DNA from: JAGFIY01 sp964499285
Lineage (GTDB): Bacteria > Bacteroidota > Ignavibacteria > Ignavibacteriales > Melioribacteraceae
Direction: 5' to 3'
Assembly: GCA_964499285.1 (NCBI GenBank)
Contig: CAZCLA010000007.1
Location: 41,923-105,922, forward strand
DNA length: 64,000 bases
Shown: in pieces, positions 10,449 to 19,700 of the stretch
How positions within the stretch are numbered: the first letter of the stretch is position 1
How the letters are laid out: each line of letters starts with the position of its first letter
Position numbers and translations under genes: made by a program
Notes under the pieces: generated by a model
Databases searched by the model: none
Told to the model about the DNA's origin: nothing
Seen by the model: only the letters and a program-made list of their open reading frames with translations

Positions 10449-12860
10449 ATGAAAAGAATTCAGAAGCATCATATCCTTTTTCCACTTTTATTGTTTACGG
10501 CTGCGTGCAGTTATTGGAATGATTTTACTACATATTTCAACCGATATTACAACGCAAAGAATTTGTTTGAAACCTCACTTGAAGATGTGGCAAGGCAGGA
10601 AAGAGAACTATTTGCCTTCAAAGAAGAAAAAATTACAAATGCCGCAAATGCAAATTTTGAAAAAGTAATTGAAAAATGTTCAAAAATTATGCAGTTCGAT
10701 ACAACCTCGGCATATTTTGACGAAGCAATTTATATGACAGGAGTTGCATTCTATTATCAACAGAACTATTCCAAAGCATTAAGAAAGTTTAGAGAATTGG
10801 AAGCCTATCCTGAAAATTCGGATCTGAAGTTTGAGAATATTTATTGGATTGCAAAATCAGAAATGCAGATGCGTAATTTTGATTTGGGAATGCAGCTTCT
10901 TGATAGCGTTAAAGTTGTTGCCGTAAGAGAAGAGGAAGAAAAACTTGTTGAGAAAGCTTACATAGCTCAAATTGCATTCTATATTTATAGAGAACAATTT
11001 CAAAACAGTGTTAACTTAATGGAAGAGTTGATTTCTGTTTCTGAATCTGATGAGCTAAAAGCTGAAGTGGTTTATGAACTAGGAAAGTTGTATCTGACAT
11101 TAGGTGATCTCGAAAAAGCCGCCAATAGTTTTGTTAAAGTTGATGAGTTTGCACCAACTTTTGATCTTCAGTTCGACAGCAGACTAGAATATGCGAAAGT
11201 TTTAAGACAACTTGAAAGAGAAGCAGAGAGCATTGACCTTCTCGAGGATATGCGATACGATAACAAATTCCAAGATAAAAGAGATCAGGTTGAACTTGAA
11301 CTTGCACTGGTTGCCTTGCAGAAAGGGGATATTGGAGATGCCTTCACACGATTTTCGGAAATTGATTCTCTTTACACCCAAGGAAAAAGTTTGGGAATCG
11401 CACGTTTTAATATTGCTTATATCTATGAAAAATTCTTAGGCAATTATGACAGCGCCATGACATATTACGATAAATCCCTCGCTTCTGATTTAAATCCCGA
11501 ATACCGCGAAAATGCTAAAGCTCGTTCCGGCATAATTGTTAAATATATTTCACTTGATGAAAAAATCGCAAAAGAAAATAAAGATCTTATTTACTTGACC
11601 GAGCCTGAAACATTTGCACGTGATTCAGTAGAATATGTGCTTTATAGAGCATCCCAAGGAGACACAACAGAAGTCGTTGCTGCACTTACCGATTCTACAA
11701 TTATATCAGATAGTACTGCTGTCGCCGATTCAACAGATCAACAGACAACAGCGATGCAACCTAGGCCGGGAAGGTCGCAAGCCGGAACTAATTTGAATCA
11801 GTTGGATCTAGTTCAATCTGAGGAGTTTAAAGTTACAGTTAAACCGATATACCCAAAATTTTCTGCGGATTCAGCTAAAACACTCTTATCTAAATCATAT
11901 TTTGAACTTGGAAATTTGTTTTTAACCGAACTCGAAGTCCCGGATTCGGCATTTATTTATTACAACAAAAGTCTCAAACTTAAACCCGAAGGTTCATTAA
12001 CACCTCAGACACTTTATGCAGTAGGCAGTTATTATAACGCTATAGGCGATACAACCAGAGCGGATAGCATGTATACTCTGGTTTATGATAAATACCCAGA
12101 GAATGATATTGCTGTCGAAGCAGCAAGAAAACTCGGTAGAACAGTTACAACGGCAAAAGGTGACCCGAGCGACAAAATCTTCTTAAAGGGAGAAGAATTA
12201 TACTTAGCAAAAAATTTCGATGCAGCAATAGATACTTTTCGTACAATATTTGAAAATTATCCCGAATCACCTAACGCGCCCAAATCACTTTACTCTATCG
12301 GTTTTATTTTGGAAAACGATAAAAACATGTTGGATTCCGCAGCATCGGTTTATGATACATTAGTTACACATTTCAAACGCTCGGAATACACACTTGCGGT
12401 CAATTCAAAACTAGAAGCCTACAAAAATGAACAGGCAAAAATTCAAGCCCATTTGGATTCGTTGAAAACAGCTCAGAGCGATTCTACAACTCTGCCGATC
12501 GGAGAAGAAGATGAGGTCGTTATTCAAGATTCCACCGGAGTTGATCTTTCTGAATTTATTCCGGAAGAATCTCAAGAAACTGATCCGAGATTGACACCGC
12601 CACCGCCGGATGACAATGAGGATCAAAAAAACTTAAAACCAAAAGAGGAAGCACTGCCTCCTCCCACGGTTAAAATTGAGCGACCGGATTCTTCGCTGAA
12701 AAAATCTATTCCACCTCCTGCTGAAAAGAGCGATACGCTGAAAGATAAACAGAAATCAAGAGTCGATTCGCTTTGGAACGCTTTAATGAACAAAAATGGT
12801 TCTACCGATACAACCTCAGTAAAACCCGATTCTTCATCATCCGGGGAAAATACAAACTAA
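10449..12860 (+). CDS. TPR-repeat lipoprotein, SprE/PorW-like
   Basis: I take ATG 10449 as the start, 7 bases after the glnB stop; an earlier in-frame ATG at 10416 lies inside glnB and would put residues ahead of the signal peptide. The 803-residue product has a lipoprotein signal ending TAACS, then a YFNRYYNAKNLFE segment and a long array of tetratricopeptide helices in two blocks (about residues 60-390 and 470-640), separated by a Thr/Ser/Asp-rich linker. The C-terminal 150 residues are Pro/Asp/Ser/Lys-rich and probably disordered. Lipobox, FNxYYNA-like start and TPR array resemble SprE/PorW, a lipoprotein of type IX secretion; that is inference, supported by T9SS cargo at 16782 and 19917. 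A generic BamD/YbgF-like TPR lipoprotein is the alternative. Confidence 0.6.
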   Translation: MKRIQKHHILFPLLLFTAACSYWNDFTTYFNRYYNAKNLFETSLEDVARQERELFAFKEEKITNAANANFEKVIEKCSKIMQFDTTSAYFDEAIYMTGVAFYYQQNYSKALRKFRELEAYPENSDLKFENIYWIAKSEMQMRNFDLGMQLLDSVKVVAVREEEEKLVEKAYIAQIAFYIYREQFQNSVNLMEELISVSESDELKAEVVYELGKLYLTLGDLEKAANSFVKVDEFAPTFDLQFDSRLEYAKVLRQLEREAESIDLLEDMRYDNKFQDKRDQVELELALVALQKGDIGDAFTRFSEIDSLYTQGKSLGIARFNIAYIYEKFLGNYDSAMTYYDKSLASDLNPEYRENAKARSGIIVKYISLDEKIAKENKDLIYLTEPETFARDSVEYVLYRASQGDTTEVVAALTDSTIISDSTAVADSTDQQTTAMQPRPGRSQAGTNLNQLDLVQSEEFKVTVKPIYPKFSADSAKTLLSKSYFELGNLFLTELEVPDSAFIYYNKSLKLKPEGSLTPQTLYAVGSYYNAIGDTTRADSMYTLVYDKYPENDIAVEAARKLGRTVTTAKGDPSDKIFLKGEELYLAKNFDAAIDTFRTIFENYPESPNAPKSLYSIGFILENDKNMLDSAASVYDTLVTHFKRSEYTLAVNSKLEAYKNEQAKIQAHLDSLKTAQSDSTTLPIGEEDEVVIQDSTGVDLSEFIPEESQETDPRLTPPPPDDNEDQKNLKPKEEALPPPTVKIERPDSSLKKSIPPPAEKSDTLKDKQKSRVDSLWNALMNKNGSTDTTSVKPDSSSSGENTN

Positions 12861-12874
12861 CTCATAAAAGAGTT

Positions 12875-13531
12875 ATGACTAACAAAAAACTTATCAAACT
12901 TATAGACGGGGGTGAAAATCTCCGGGTCGAATTTAAACAGAGATTTTCCGAACACGATAAGATTGCTAAAGAAATAATTGCGTTTGCCAACACAAAAGGT
13001 GGTATAATTATTTTCGGTATTAACGATGACAAAACCCTTTGCGGAATTCACAGTGAAAAATCGATAACCGAACTTGTTAATCAAACCATGGATGAATACT
13101 GCACTCCACAGCCGAAATATAGATTTTATTTTTTTGAAATCAATGGTTTTGAACTTGTTGCCGTAGAAATAAGCGAATCCGATATTAAGCCGGTTAGAAT
13201 TCAAGATTATAAAAAGAGACTTGACCTCAACACTGCTCAAGTTTATGTAAGGGTGAACGATAAGAGCGTCCCGGCAAGTAAAGAAATGATAAAGCTGCTG
13301 CAAAATCAAGTTGAAAGATCGGAACTGAAGAATTATCATATTGGCAAAAGCGAGAGGATTGCCTTTGAGTTGTTAGAAAAGAACGAAACTTTGACAGTGA
13401 AGGATTTGATGGAAAAAGCAAATATCTCAAAAAGAAGAGCCTCTAGGACTTTAATAAATCTAGTTCGTGCAAACATATTGCTCATTCATACAAAGGATAA
13501 TGGAGAAGATTATTTTTCTTATTCCGGATAG
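12875..13531 (+). CDS. AlbA_2-domain (Schlafen-type) protein with C-terminal winged helix
   Basis: ATG at 12875 is the likely start; an earlier in-frame ATG lies inside the upstream gene. The 218-residue product begins with a Schlafen/AlbA_2 domain: GENLRVEFKQRF, then KEIIAFANTKGGIIIFGINDD near residues 30-55, which is the family signature. The C-terminal 60 residues (ERIAFELLEKNETLTVKDLMEKANISKRRASRTL) look like a winged helix. Such proteins are usually annotated as ATP-binding or DNA-binding transcriptional regulators; the target is unknown. It follows the TPR gene after 14 bases and is convergent with the sigma-54 activator at 13636. Nothing else is evident in the 104-base gap. Confidence 0.75.
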   Translation: MTNKKLIKLIDGGENLRVEFKQRFSEHDKIAKEIIAFANTKGGIIIFGINDDKTLCGIHSEKSITELVNQTMDEYCTPQPKYRFYFFEINGFELVAVEISESDIKPVRIQDYKKRLDLNTAQVYVRVNDKSVPASKEMIKLLQNQVERSELKNYHIGKSERIAFELLEKNETLTVKDLMEKANISKRRASRTLINLVRANILLIHTKDNGEDYFSYSG

Positions 13532-13635
13532 CCGATTTGCCTCGTTTTAGTTAGTATGAAACATATTTGGATTTATTGCCCCCGTTTTATTTTCGATGGA
13601 TCACAGTAAGTTTTGTCTTAATAAAACAAATAGTT

Positions 13636-15021
13636 TTACAAGCCTGCTCGTTTGATCATTTTATGAAGGTTAGTTCGATTAATACCCGCATATTCTGCAG
13701 CTCTGCTTACGTTTCCGTCAAATTTTTCCAATAATTTTTTTGCAAACTCGGCTTCGACTTTTCTGCTGGCTGCTTCTGCCGCAATTTTTCTTTGTTTGTT
13801 CATTTCGTTCCATTTTAATGATGTTTGTCCCACATCGGCGAAATCCATTTTGGGGCAATCGATAAGTGAGTGCGTTATCATATCGTTGGTTATTTCTTTC
13901 CCCGCACATAAGATGATCGATCTTGTTAAATAGTTAATTAGTTCTCTTATGTTGCCTGGCCAATCGTAAGATTTCAATAGTTCAAGTGTTTCAGAGGAAA
14001 ATTTGGGCGGCGGCAATTTTAGTTCGATGCTTATATTAAATAGAAAGAAATGTATAAGTTCTGGAATATCTTCTCTTCTATCTCGAAGCGGCGGGACATC
14101 GATCGGGAAAACATCAAGCCGATAGAACAAATCTTCCCGGAAATTTCCTTGGTCAACTAATTTTTTAAGATTTTTATTTGTGGCAGCAATTACTCTTGTG
14201 TTCGTTTTGATAGTTTTGTTTCCGCCAACTCTTTCAAATTCTTTTTCTTGAAGAACTCGCATAATTTTTACTTGTGCATCCAAACTAAGTTCAGAGACTT
14301 CATCCAGAAACAAAGTTCCATTATCAGCAATCTCAAATTTTCCTAATTGTCTGTGAACCGCCCCTGTGAAAGAACCTCTCTCGTGTCCAAACAATTCGCT
14401 TTCAATTAAGTTGACCGGAATTGCTCCGCAGTTAACGGCAACAAATATTTCGTGGGATCTGTCGCTCTTGAGATGAATCTGCCTGGCAACTAATTCTTTT
14501 CCGGTTCCACTTTCACCCGTTATTAATACAGTACTTGGACTTTTTGCGACTAAGCTTATTTTTTCATTAATGTTCTTTAATGCATCGCTCGATCCTATAA
14601 TATTGAGAAGAGGTTTTCCAATTTCATGCTTTAGTTCAAGGTTCTTCTGTCTATTCAGTTTTGTTTTAATTGTCCTTTCGATAAGAATCTTTATTTCATC
14701 CGGAGAAGATATTTTTGAAATGTAGTCTTCAGCGTCAAGTTTCATAGCTTCTACCGCTGTAGCTGCAGATCCATTGTCAGTCATAATAATCACCGGGGTA
14801 TGATCATCAATCATCTTAATTTCCTTCAAAATATCAAGCCCGCTTTTTCCGTTATTCAACTTCAAGTCCAATAAGATCAAATCTGGAAATTTTTCACGCA
14901 GTAGTTTGAATCCTTCTTCTGCGCTTGCAGTTGAATAAAATTCGTAATCTTTATTTGAGATATCCTGAAGAACGTTCGAAAATTTTAAATTCTGATCAAT
15001 AATTAAAATTCGATTTTTCAT
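13636..15021 (-). CDS. Sigma-54-dependent response regulator (NtrC family)
   Basis: The 461-residue protein has three parts. A receiver domain occupies residues 1-120 with phospho-acceptor Asp52 in DLILLDLKLNNGKSG. An AAA+ domain follows, with Walker A GESGTGKE near residue 168, a sigma-54 contact loop HERGSFTGA (GSFTGA, a Ser in place of the usual Ala) and Walker B GTLFLDEV. A Fis-type helix-turn-helix ends the protein (NVSRAAEYAGINRTNLHKMIK). The normal acidic pair at the start of the receiver is reduced to a single Asp9 (IIDQN). No histidine kinase adjoins it, so it is an orphan here. It activates sigma-54 promoters in response to phosphorylation; its targets are unknown. Confidence 0.9.
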   Translation of the reverse strand: MKNRILIIDQNLKFSNVLQDISNKDYEFYSTASAEEGFKLLREKFPDLILLDLKLNNGKSGLDILKEIKMIDDHTPVIIMTDNGSAATAVEAMKLDAEDYISKISSPDEIKILIERTIKTKLNRQKNLELKHEIGKPLLNIIGSSDALKNINEKISLVAKSPSTVLITGESGTGKELVARQIHLKSDRSHEIFVAVNCGAIPVNLIESELFGHERGSFTGAVHRQLGKFEIADNGTLFLDEVSELSLDAQVKIMRVLQEKEFERVGGNKTIKTNTRVIAATNKNLKKLVDQGNFREDLFYRLDVFPIDVPPLRDRREDIPELIHFFLFNISIELKLPPPKFSSETLELLKSYDWPGNIRELINYLTRSIILCAGKEITNDMITHSLIDCPKMDFADVGQTSLKWNEMNKQRKIAAEAASRKVEAEFAKKLLEKFDGNVSRAAEYAGINRTNLHKMIKRAGL

Positions 15022-15418
15022 TTTATCAATTATCCGTTGGGCTTAATATTATCTTAGCGAGCAATTTTTTCGATAAAAAAACATTTTAAGTTCTGCACAG
15101 TCAATCTTTCTGGTAGTAGAATCAATTTATATTTGCGCCGCATTAAAAACGTTTTTCTAAAATCGGAGGCTATATCTTAGAAAAAGGATTTTAGTATCCT
15201 CTTTTACAAAATTAATATAGAGAAAAATATTTTTATAAGATATATAAAACGATAAAAAATGTTGCGTCGTAGAGCGACAGTGATTCCTATCAAAGCAACA
15301 TTTTGAATATTACCAACTAAAAAATTGCTGAATTAAAACCAAATAAGGGTGTGAAAATAAATATTCTCGGTATAAAAATTGACATGTATATCCTGTAACA
15401 ACCAAAAAGGGAGTAATT
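15022..15418. other. Gene-free AT-rich intergenic region
   Basis: This 397-base stretch between the divergent sigma-54 regulator and a small lipoprotein gene is the only gap above 300 bases. I see no open frame with a ribosome site and no tRNA. It contains the structured element at 15256-15304, described separately. TTGACA at 15379-15384 has no matching -10 box at 16-18 bases. GGGAG at 15410-15414 is the ribosome site of the next gene. No GG-N10-GC sigma-54 site is present on either strand as far as I can read. Confidence 0.7.
15256..15304. repeat. Three-way-junction inverted-repeat element
   Basis: Outer arms AAAATGTTGC (15256-15265) and GCAACATTTT (15295-15304) are perfectly complementary over 10 bases. 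They enclose two small hairpins: GTCGT-AGA-GCGAC (15266-15278, one G-T pair) and TGAT-TCCT-ATCA (15281-15292). The junctions have only 0, 2 and 2 unpaired bases. The element can fold as a compact three-way junction in RNA, or could be one copy of a dispersed extragenic repeat. No known riboswitch or self-cleaving core is recognisable. Confidence 0.6.
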
Positions 15419-15871
15419 ATGAAATCACTTAAAACAATCTTACTATTAATAATTTTCAGTCTGATCTTCATCAGTTGTGATAAGGAAGAGGAGAAAAATG
15501 ATCCTGTAGCTCCGCCGCCGCCGCCAGCCACGACAGGCACAATTTCAGGTATTATTTCAGTTCCTCCGGGCTCTAGTTCAAGTCCAGCAAATACTCGTGT
15601 TGCAATCTATGCAAACTTTGATGATTGGAATGCAGATAGAACATTGCGTACGGTTGCAGCCGATGCAAATGGTAATTATATGATCGGGAATCTACCTCCG
15701 GGAACATACTATCTTGATGCTTGGAAGGATCAAAACGGGGATGGAAATATTTCGTTCGGCGATCTATATAATGTATATGGAAGCGGAACTTGGCCAAATT
15801 ATCAACTGAGCCCCATTGCAGTTATTGCCGGGCAGACTTCACCCGTTAGTTTACAATTAGTATTACTTTAA
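15419..15871 (+). CDS. Small lipoprotein with a carboxypeptidase-regulatory-like beta domain
   Basis: The 150-residue product has a lipoprotein signal with lipobox IFISC (Cys19), a Pro-rich linker (PVAPPPPPATT) and one beta-sandwich domain of the carboxypeptidase-regulatory or SdrB type: GTISGIISVPPG, DANGNYMIGNLPPGTYYLDAWKDQNGDGN. The DQNGDGNISFGD segment (about residues 105-116) is a calcium-loop-like sequence. Such domains are structural parts of exported surface proteins. GGGAG lies 5 bases before the start. The zinc ribbon gene follows after 14 bases, so the two may be cotranscribed although no functional link is evident. Confidence 0.7.
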   Translation: MKSLKTILLLIIFSLIFISCDKEEEKNDPVAPPPPPATTGTISGIISVPPGSSSSPANTRVAIYANFDDWNADRTLRTVAADANGNYMIGNLPPGTYYLDAWKDQNGDGNISFGDLYNVYGSGTWPNYQLSPIAVIAGQTSPVSLQLVLL

Positions 15872-15885
15872 GTAATGAAAATACC

Positions 15886-16116
15886 ATGCAAAAAGAGAAT
15901 ACAAAACTTGATCATCGATACAAAATTTGTCCGGTTTGTTCCTTTTTCTGCAACATTAATGAGCAGGATAAATACTGCTCTTTTTGCGGTAGTGAATTAA
16001 TTGATACTTGCCCAGAATGCGGAGAATATATTTCTAACCCATATGCGAAATTTTGTAAATATTGCGGGAAAAATTATCCCGGAAGAAAAATTAATAATCA
16101 TAGTAATATTGCATAA
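15886..16116 (+). CDS. Small double zinc ribbon protein
   Basis: The 76-residue protein contains four CxxC pairs: CPVC, CSFC, CPEC and CKYC, in two zinc-ribbon units spaced as in the DZR family (CPVCSFFCNINEQDKYCSFCG and CPECGEYISNPYAKFCKYCG). It has no signal peptide or membrane segment, so it should be cytoplasmic. Zinc ribbons of this type mediate protein or nucleic acid contacts; no partner can be named. It overlaps no neighbour and is followed by a good intrinsic terminator at 16160-16184, which ends the 15419-16116 transcript. Confidence 0.75.
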   Translation: MQKENTKLDHRYKICPVCSFFCNINEQDKYCSFCGSELIDTCPECGEYISNPYAKFCKYCGKNYPGRKINNHSNIA

Positions 16117-16159
16117 CAGCTGAGAAGGAATTCTGCAAATGGGAGTTTCTAAAATTATG

Positions 16160-16184
16160 AGGGGCGGACGCCCCTTTATTATTT
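16160..16184 (+). terminator. Rho-independent terminator
   Basis: AGGGGC (16160-16165) pairs with GCCCCT (16170-16175) across a GGAC loop, followed by TTATTATTT. It lies 44 bases after the zinc ribbon stop codon and before the propeptide-like lipoprotein gene. Confidence 0.75.
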
Positions 16185-16256
16185 GAATCAAATAATTAGG
16201 ATGAAGTTAATCCTTTTTATAATAGTTCTTGTAAAATTGAACCTAAGGGGGCATTT

Positions 16257-16730
16257 ATGAGACTTCAATTTATTCTTGTGTTATCAGTCATTTTTATCAT
16301 TTCTGCATGCAGATCAAATGAGATTGAGCAAACTAAATCTGATGATCAGAGTATAGATAAACTTATTTCCACAGAAGAATATTTCAACGTGCCAGAAGAA
16401 TGTGCGGACAAAATTCTTAGCAGTAAAATAATTGAACAGATGCGTACAAAGATATATCTATTTGAAAATGAAAAAGTTGATGATTCTGAACTTATTCAAA
16501 AAGTATATATTTATTTGAGTTCTGAACCCAATGCTGAGCAAAAAGACGAACTTGAAAATCTTATCATAAAGTGTGATTGGGATTCTTGGAGTCCACCAGC
16601 CGGAAACCATCCCCTCGGATTTCTAACTGCTCTAATAAAAATCGAATCGTTTGAGCAAGTTCTATGTTTAGAATGGATTAAAAAAATAGATACAGCCGAA
16701 ATAGAGGTACAACCGGATTTATTGGAATAA
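16257..16730 (+). CDS. Lipoprotein homologous to the propeptide of the adjacent subtilase (stand-alone propeptide)
   Basis: The 157-residue product has a lipoprotein signal with lipobox ISAC (Cys18). Residues 38-148 align without any gap to residues 38-148 of the subtilase encoded next (16782-19886). By hand I count about 47 identical residues out of 111, including NHPLGF and the final LExIKKxDTAE block. The subtilase segment lies before its catalytic domain, so it is its propeptide. This gene therefore encodes a propeptide without a protease. Propeptides of S8 proteases (inhibitor I9 type) act as folding chaperones and tight inhibitors, and free-standing I9 inhibitors are known; that role here is inference. 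Good SD AAGGGGG lies 5 bases before the ATG. Confidence 0.85.
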   Translation: MRLQFILVLSVIFIISACRSNEIEQTKSDDQSIDKLISTEEYFNVPEECADKILSSKIIEQMRTKIYLFENEKVDDSELIQKVYIYLSSEPNAEQKDELENLIIKCDWDSWSPPAGNHPLGFLTALIKIESFEQVLCLEWIKKIDTAEIEVQPDLLE

Positions 16731-16781
16731 GTCGAATTGCAGAAAAATTAGACCTAATAATTTTATTTTACGGAGGTTACA

Positions 16782-19700
16782 ATGAAGATTAAAAATATCG
16801 CAATTTTATTATTCCTCCCGAACTTTTTTCTAATGGCGCAAAAAACCGATAGAATAGATTATAACTATTCAAATCAAGAAAGAATACTTTTGAGTGTGGA
16901 TCAATATATTCAACTCCCTCCGAAATTACAAAGCAAGATACTTAGCGGAACTCTTCTTGAAAAAATCAGCACAAAAAATTTATTACTTGAGAGTAAATTA
17001 ATTTCGGCAAGCGAAAGTTTTAGCAAAGTAATTCTATATTTTGAAAAAGAACCGACAGAAACTCAGAAATCAATTTTAGAAAGTGAAGGTATTGAGTGCT
17101 ACTGGGAACTTTGGACACCGTCTTCGTACAATCATCCTCTCGGCTTTATCGTGGCAAACCTGCCTGTCGAAAAGTTTATTAAAACTCTTTCTCTGGAATT
17201 TATCAAAAAGATGGATACTGCAGAGCAGCAATCATATCCTCACAATAATAATGGAGTGCAAAGTATAAATGCACCCCAGGTTTGGAATATGGGTTATGAT
17301 GGCTCGGGAGTAACTATAGGAATCCTTGATTCGGGATTAGATGATTATTATAAGGGTACTGATCTACCAAGCAATTACCAAGCAATGGATTATGGATTCT
17401 ATCCATCAATTGACCCGGGTGTCAGCAATACTGTTTCTGGGCATGGTACTCATGTTACAGGATCTGCACTCGGTAGAGGAACACTTTCTAACGGACACTC
17501 TCATCCCAACAACGGCGAAGGTGCTTTTACCGGTACAGCCCCGGGTGCTGACCTCGTTTTTCTAAAAATTGGTAAAGATGAGACCTCAAGCGCATCAAGT
17601 GATGCTATGATTGCTGCAATGGATGCAGCAGTAGATATTTATAATGTTGATATTCTTTCTATGAGTTACGGCGGATGGGATGCATTTCATGACGGCAGCA
17701 TTGCAAAGGATCAAAAAGCTGATTGGGTATATGATCAAGGTGTCCCTTTCTTCATTTCAGCAGGTAATTCGGCGGACGATAACCGTCATTATTCCGGAAC
17801 AGTTGCGGCAAACAGTTCTTCAGGTTTTATACAAGTTAATGTATCAGATCCGGGAGATAACCAAGTAGCTCTGTGGTTTAATCTTGTTTGGTATGATGGT
17901 TTGAGCACTCGTAACGACCTTACTCTGGAATATTATGATGCCTCCTATAATCAAATGAGCAATATTATTATGGATCCATTTCCTACAGAGAGCCTAAGGG
18001 GAACCGAATCACTTTATTCACATTACAACTATTATATTACCGCTGCCGGATCTTATTATTTAAAAGTGGTAAACAACTCGCCGAACTCACAAAAATTTCA
18101 TATTTACGATGATTGGGGAAGCTATGTAACTTTTCAAAGTCCGGATATGGATTATACAGTCGGAAGTCCGGGATGTGCTGATAATGCGTTTACGGTAGGG
18201 GCTTATGTTTCAAGAGAAACTTGGACAGACTCAAACGGGGATAGTTGGCATTATAATAACTATGTGCTCGACGATATTGCACCTTTCTCAAGCAGAGGTC
18301 CGAGAGTTGACGGCTATCAGAAACCAAGTTTCACTGCACCGGGACATGTTGTATTATCGCTTAGAGATACAGATGTATATACATCATTTTCAAACAGCTG
18401 GATCGATAATGACGGAATTCCTGGGGGAGCAGCAAATTACTACAGAATGCAGGGAACAAGTATGGCATGCCCAATTGCCGCGGGAGCCGGTGCACTTCTG
18501 CTTCAGAAAAATCCGTCGCTAACCCCGGGTCAAATTTATACTGCACTTATTTCTAACACTAACACAACGGGTTTAGGGCAGGTTCCAAACAGTATTTGGG
18601 GCTACGGCAAACTTGATATTTATCAAGCCGTATTAAATAGTGGAGCGTCAGCGTTGGTAGATGTTGATGTACAATATTTATCAATCGAAGATGGTCCGAA
18701 TCATATCGGAACCGCATCTTTTGTCTTAAGTAATATTGGTGGTGCTTTACTGAACTTCGATATAACAGTAGAAGGAAATTTTTCCGGATATAAAATAATA
18801 AATGATTGTTACACAATTAGTGGAATAAGTAATCGTAATCAACAAAATAATCAAAAGAATTTTTTAAGCGAAATAATTACGAACAAGACTACTCCCAAAT
18901 CTGTTGTGAACAATAGAATTAACCAATTAAGAACTCTTACTGGTGATAACCTTCTTGTACTTGATGATGGTACTGATTCTCCCGAAACTTTTATCGGTTG
19001 GGGAGATGCTACTGATTTTCAGTGGAGAAACGAATTCGACGTTCCCGGCACTGGTTTTGAATTAGATGCTTTGAACTTTTTTATGAGAACAGAAACTTAT
19101 TCCACAAATAGTGTGTATGTTGAAATAACTGATGCTGCATTAAATGTTCTGGCTTCAGGAATACTGGATTTAAGTTTATCACAGAATGGAAAGTGGTATC
19201 GGGCTACAATAAATCCGCCCATAAATTTTGATTCGGGAGAAAAGTTTTTCATATCAATTGAAACTGTTGGATCGGGAATCAACTTCCCGGCTGGTGCGGA
19301 CAAAAACGGTTTGATCCAAAATAAGAGTTACTATTTTAACGGTGCTACTTGGATAAATTTAAACACCCTCCCCGGTTATGAGAATGGTGCATTCTTAATA
19401 CGGGCTGAAGGAGATATTGGAAGTACAGTCGATAGAATTACAGTTTCCCCCGAAAGTGGAAGTATAAATCCAGGTAGTTCAAGAGTGATTGAAATTACAT
19501 TTAATTCGGAAGGATTGGACGATAATGTTTATGAAGGCGAAGTCCATATTACAACGAACGGAGGCAACTTAGACATACCGATAGATTTTATTGTGGATGT
19601 TGAAAATTTATCATTACTACCTAAAGAATATTCATTAGAACAAAACTATCCCAACCCATTTAATCCAAACACAACAATCGATTATTCAATACCGAAAAGC

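Noticed and set aside
15256..15304. Hammerhead or twister ribozyme
   Set aside because: The three-stem outline fits, but the conserved catalytic core bases of these ribozymes are absent on both strands.
15379..15384. TTGACA box upstream of the small lipoprotein at 15419
   Set aside because: No acceptable -10 box lies 15-19 bases downstream.
16218..16223. TATAAT upstream of the propeptide-like lipoprotein
   Set aside because: A good -10 box but no recognisable -35 box at the right distance, so the promoter is not called.
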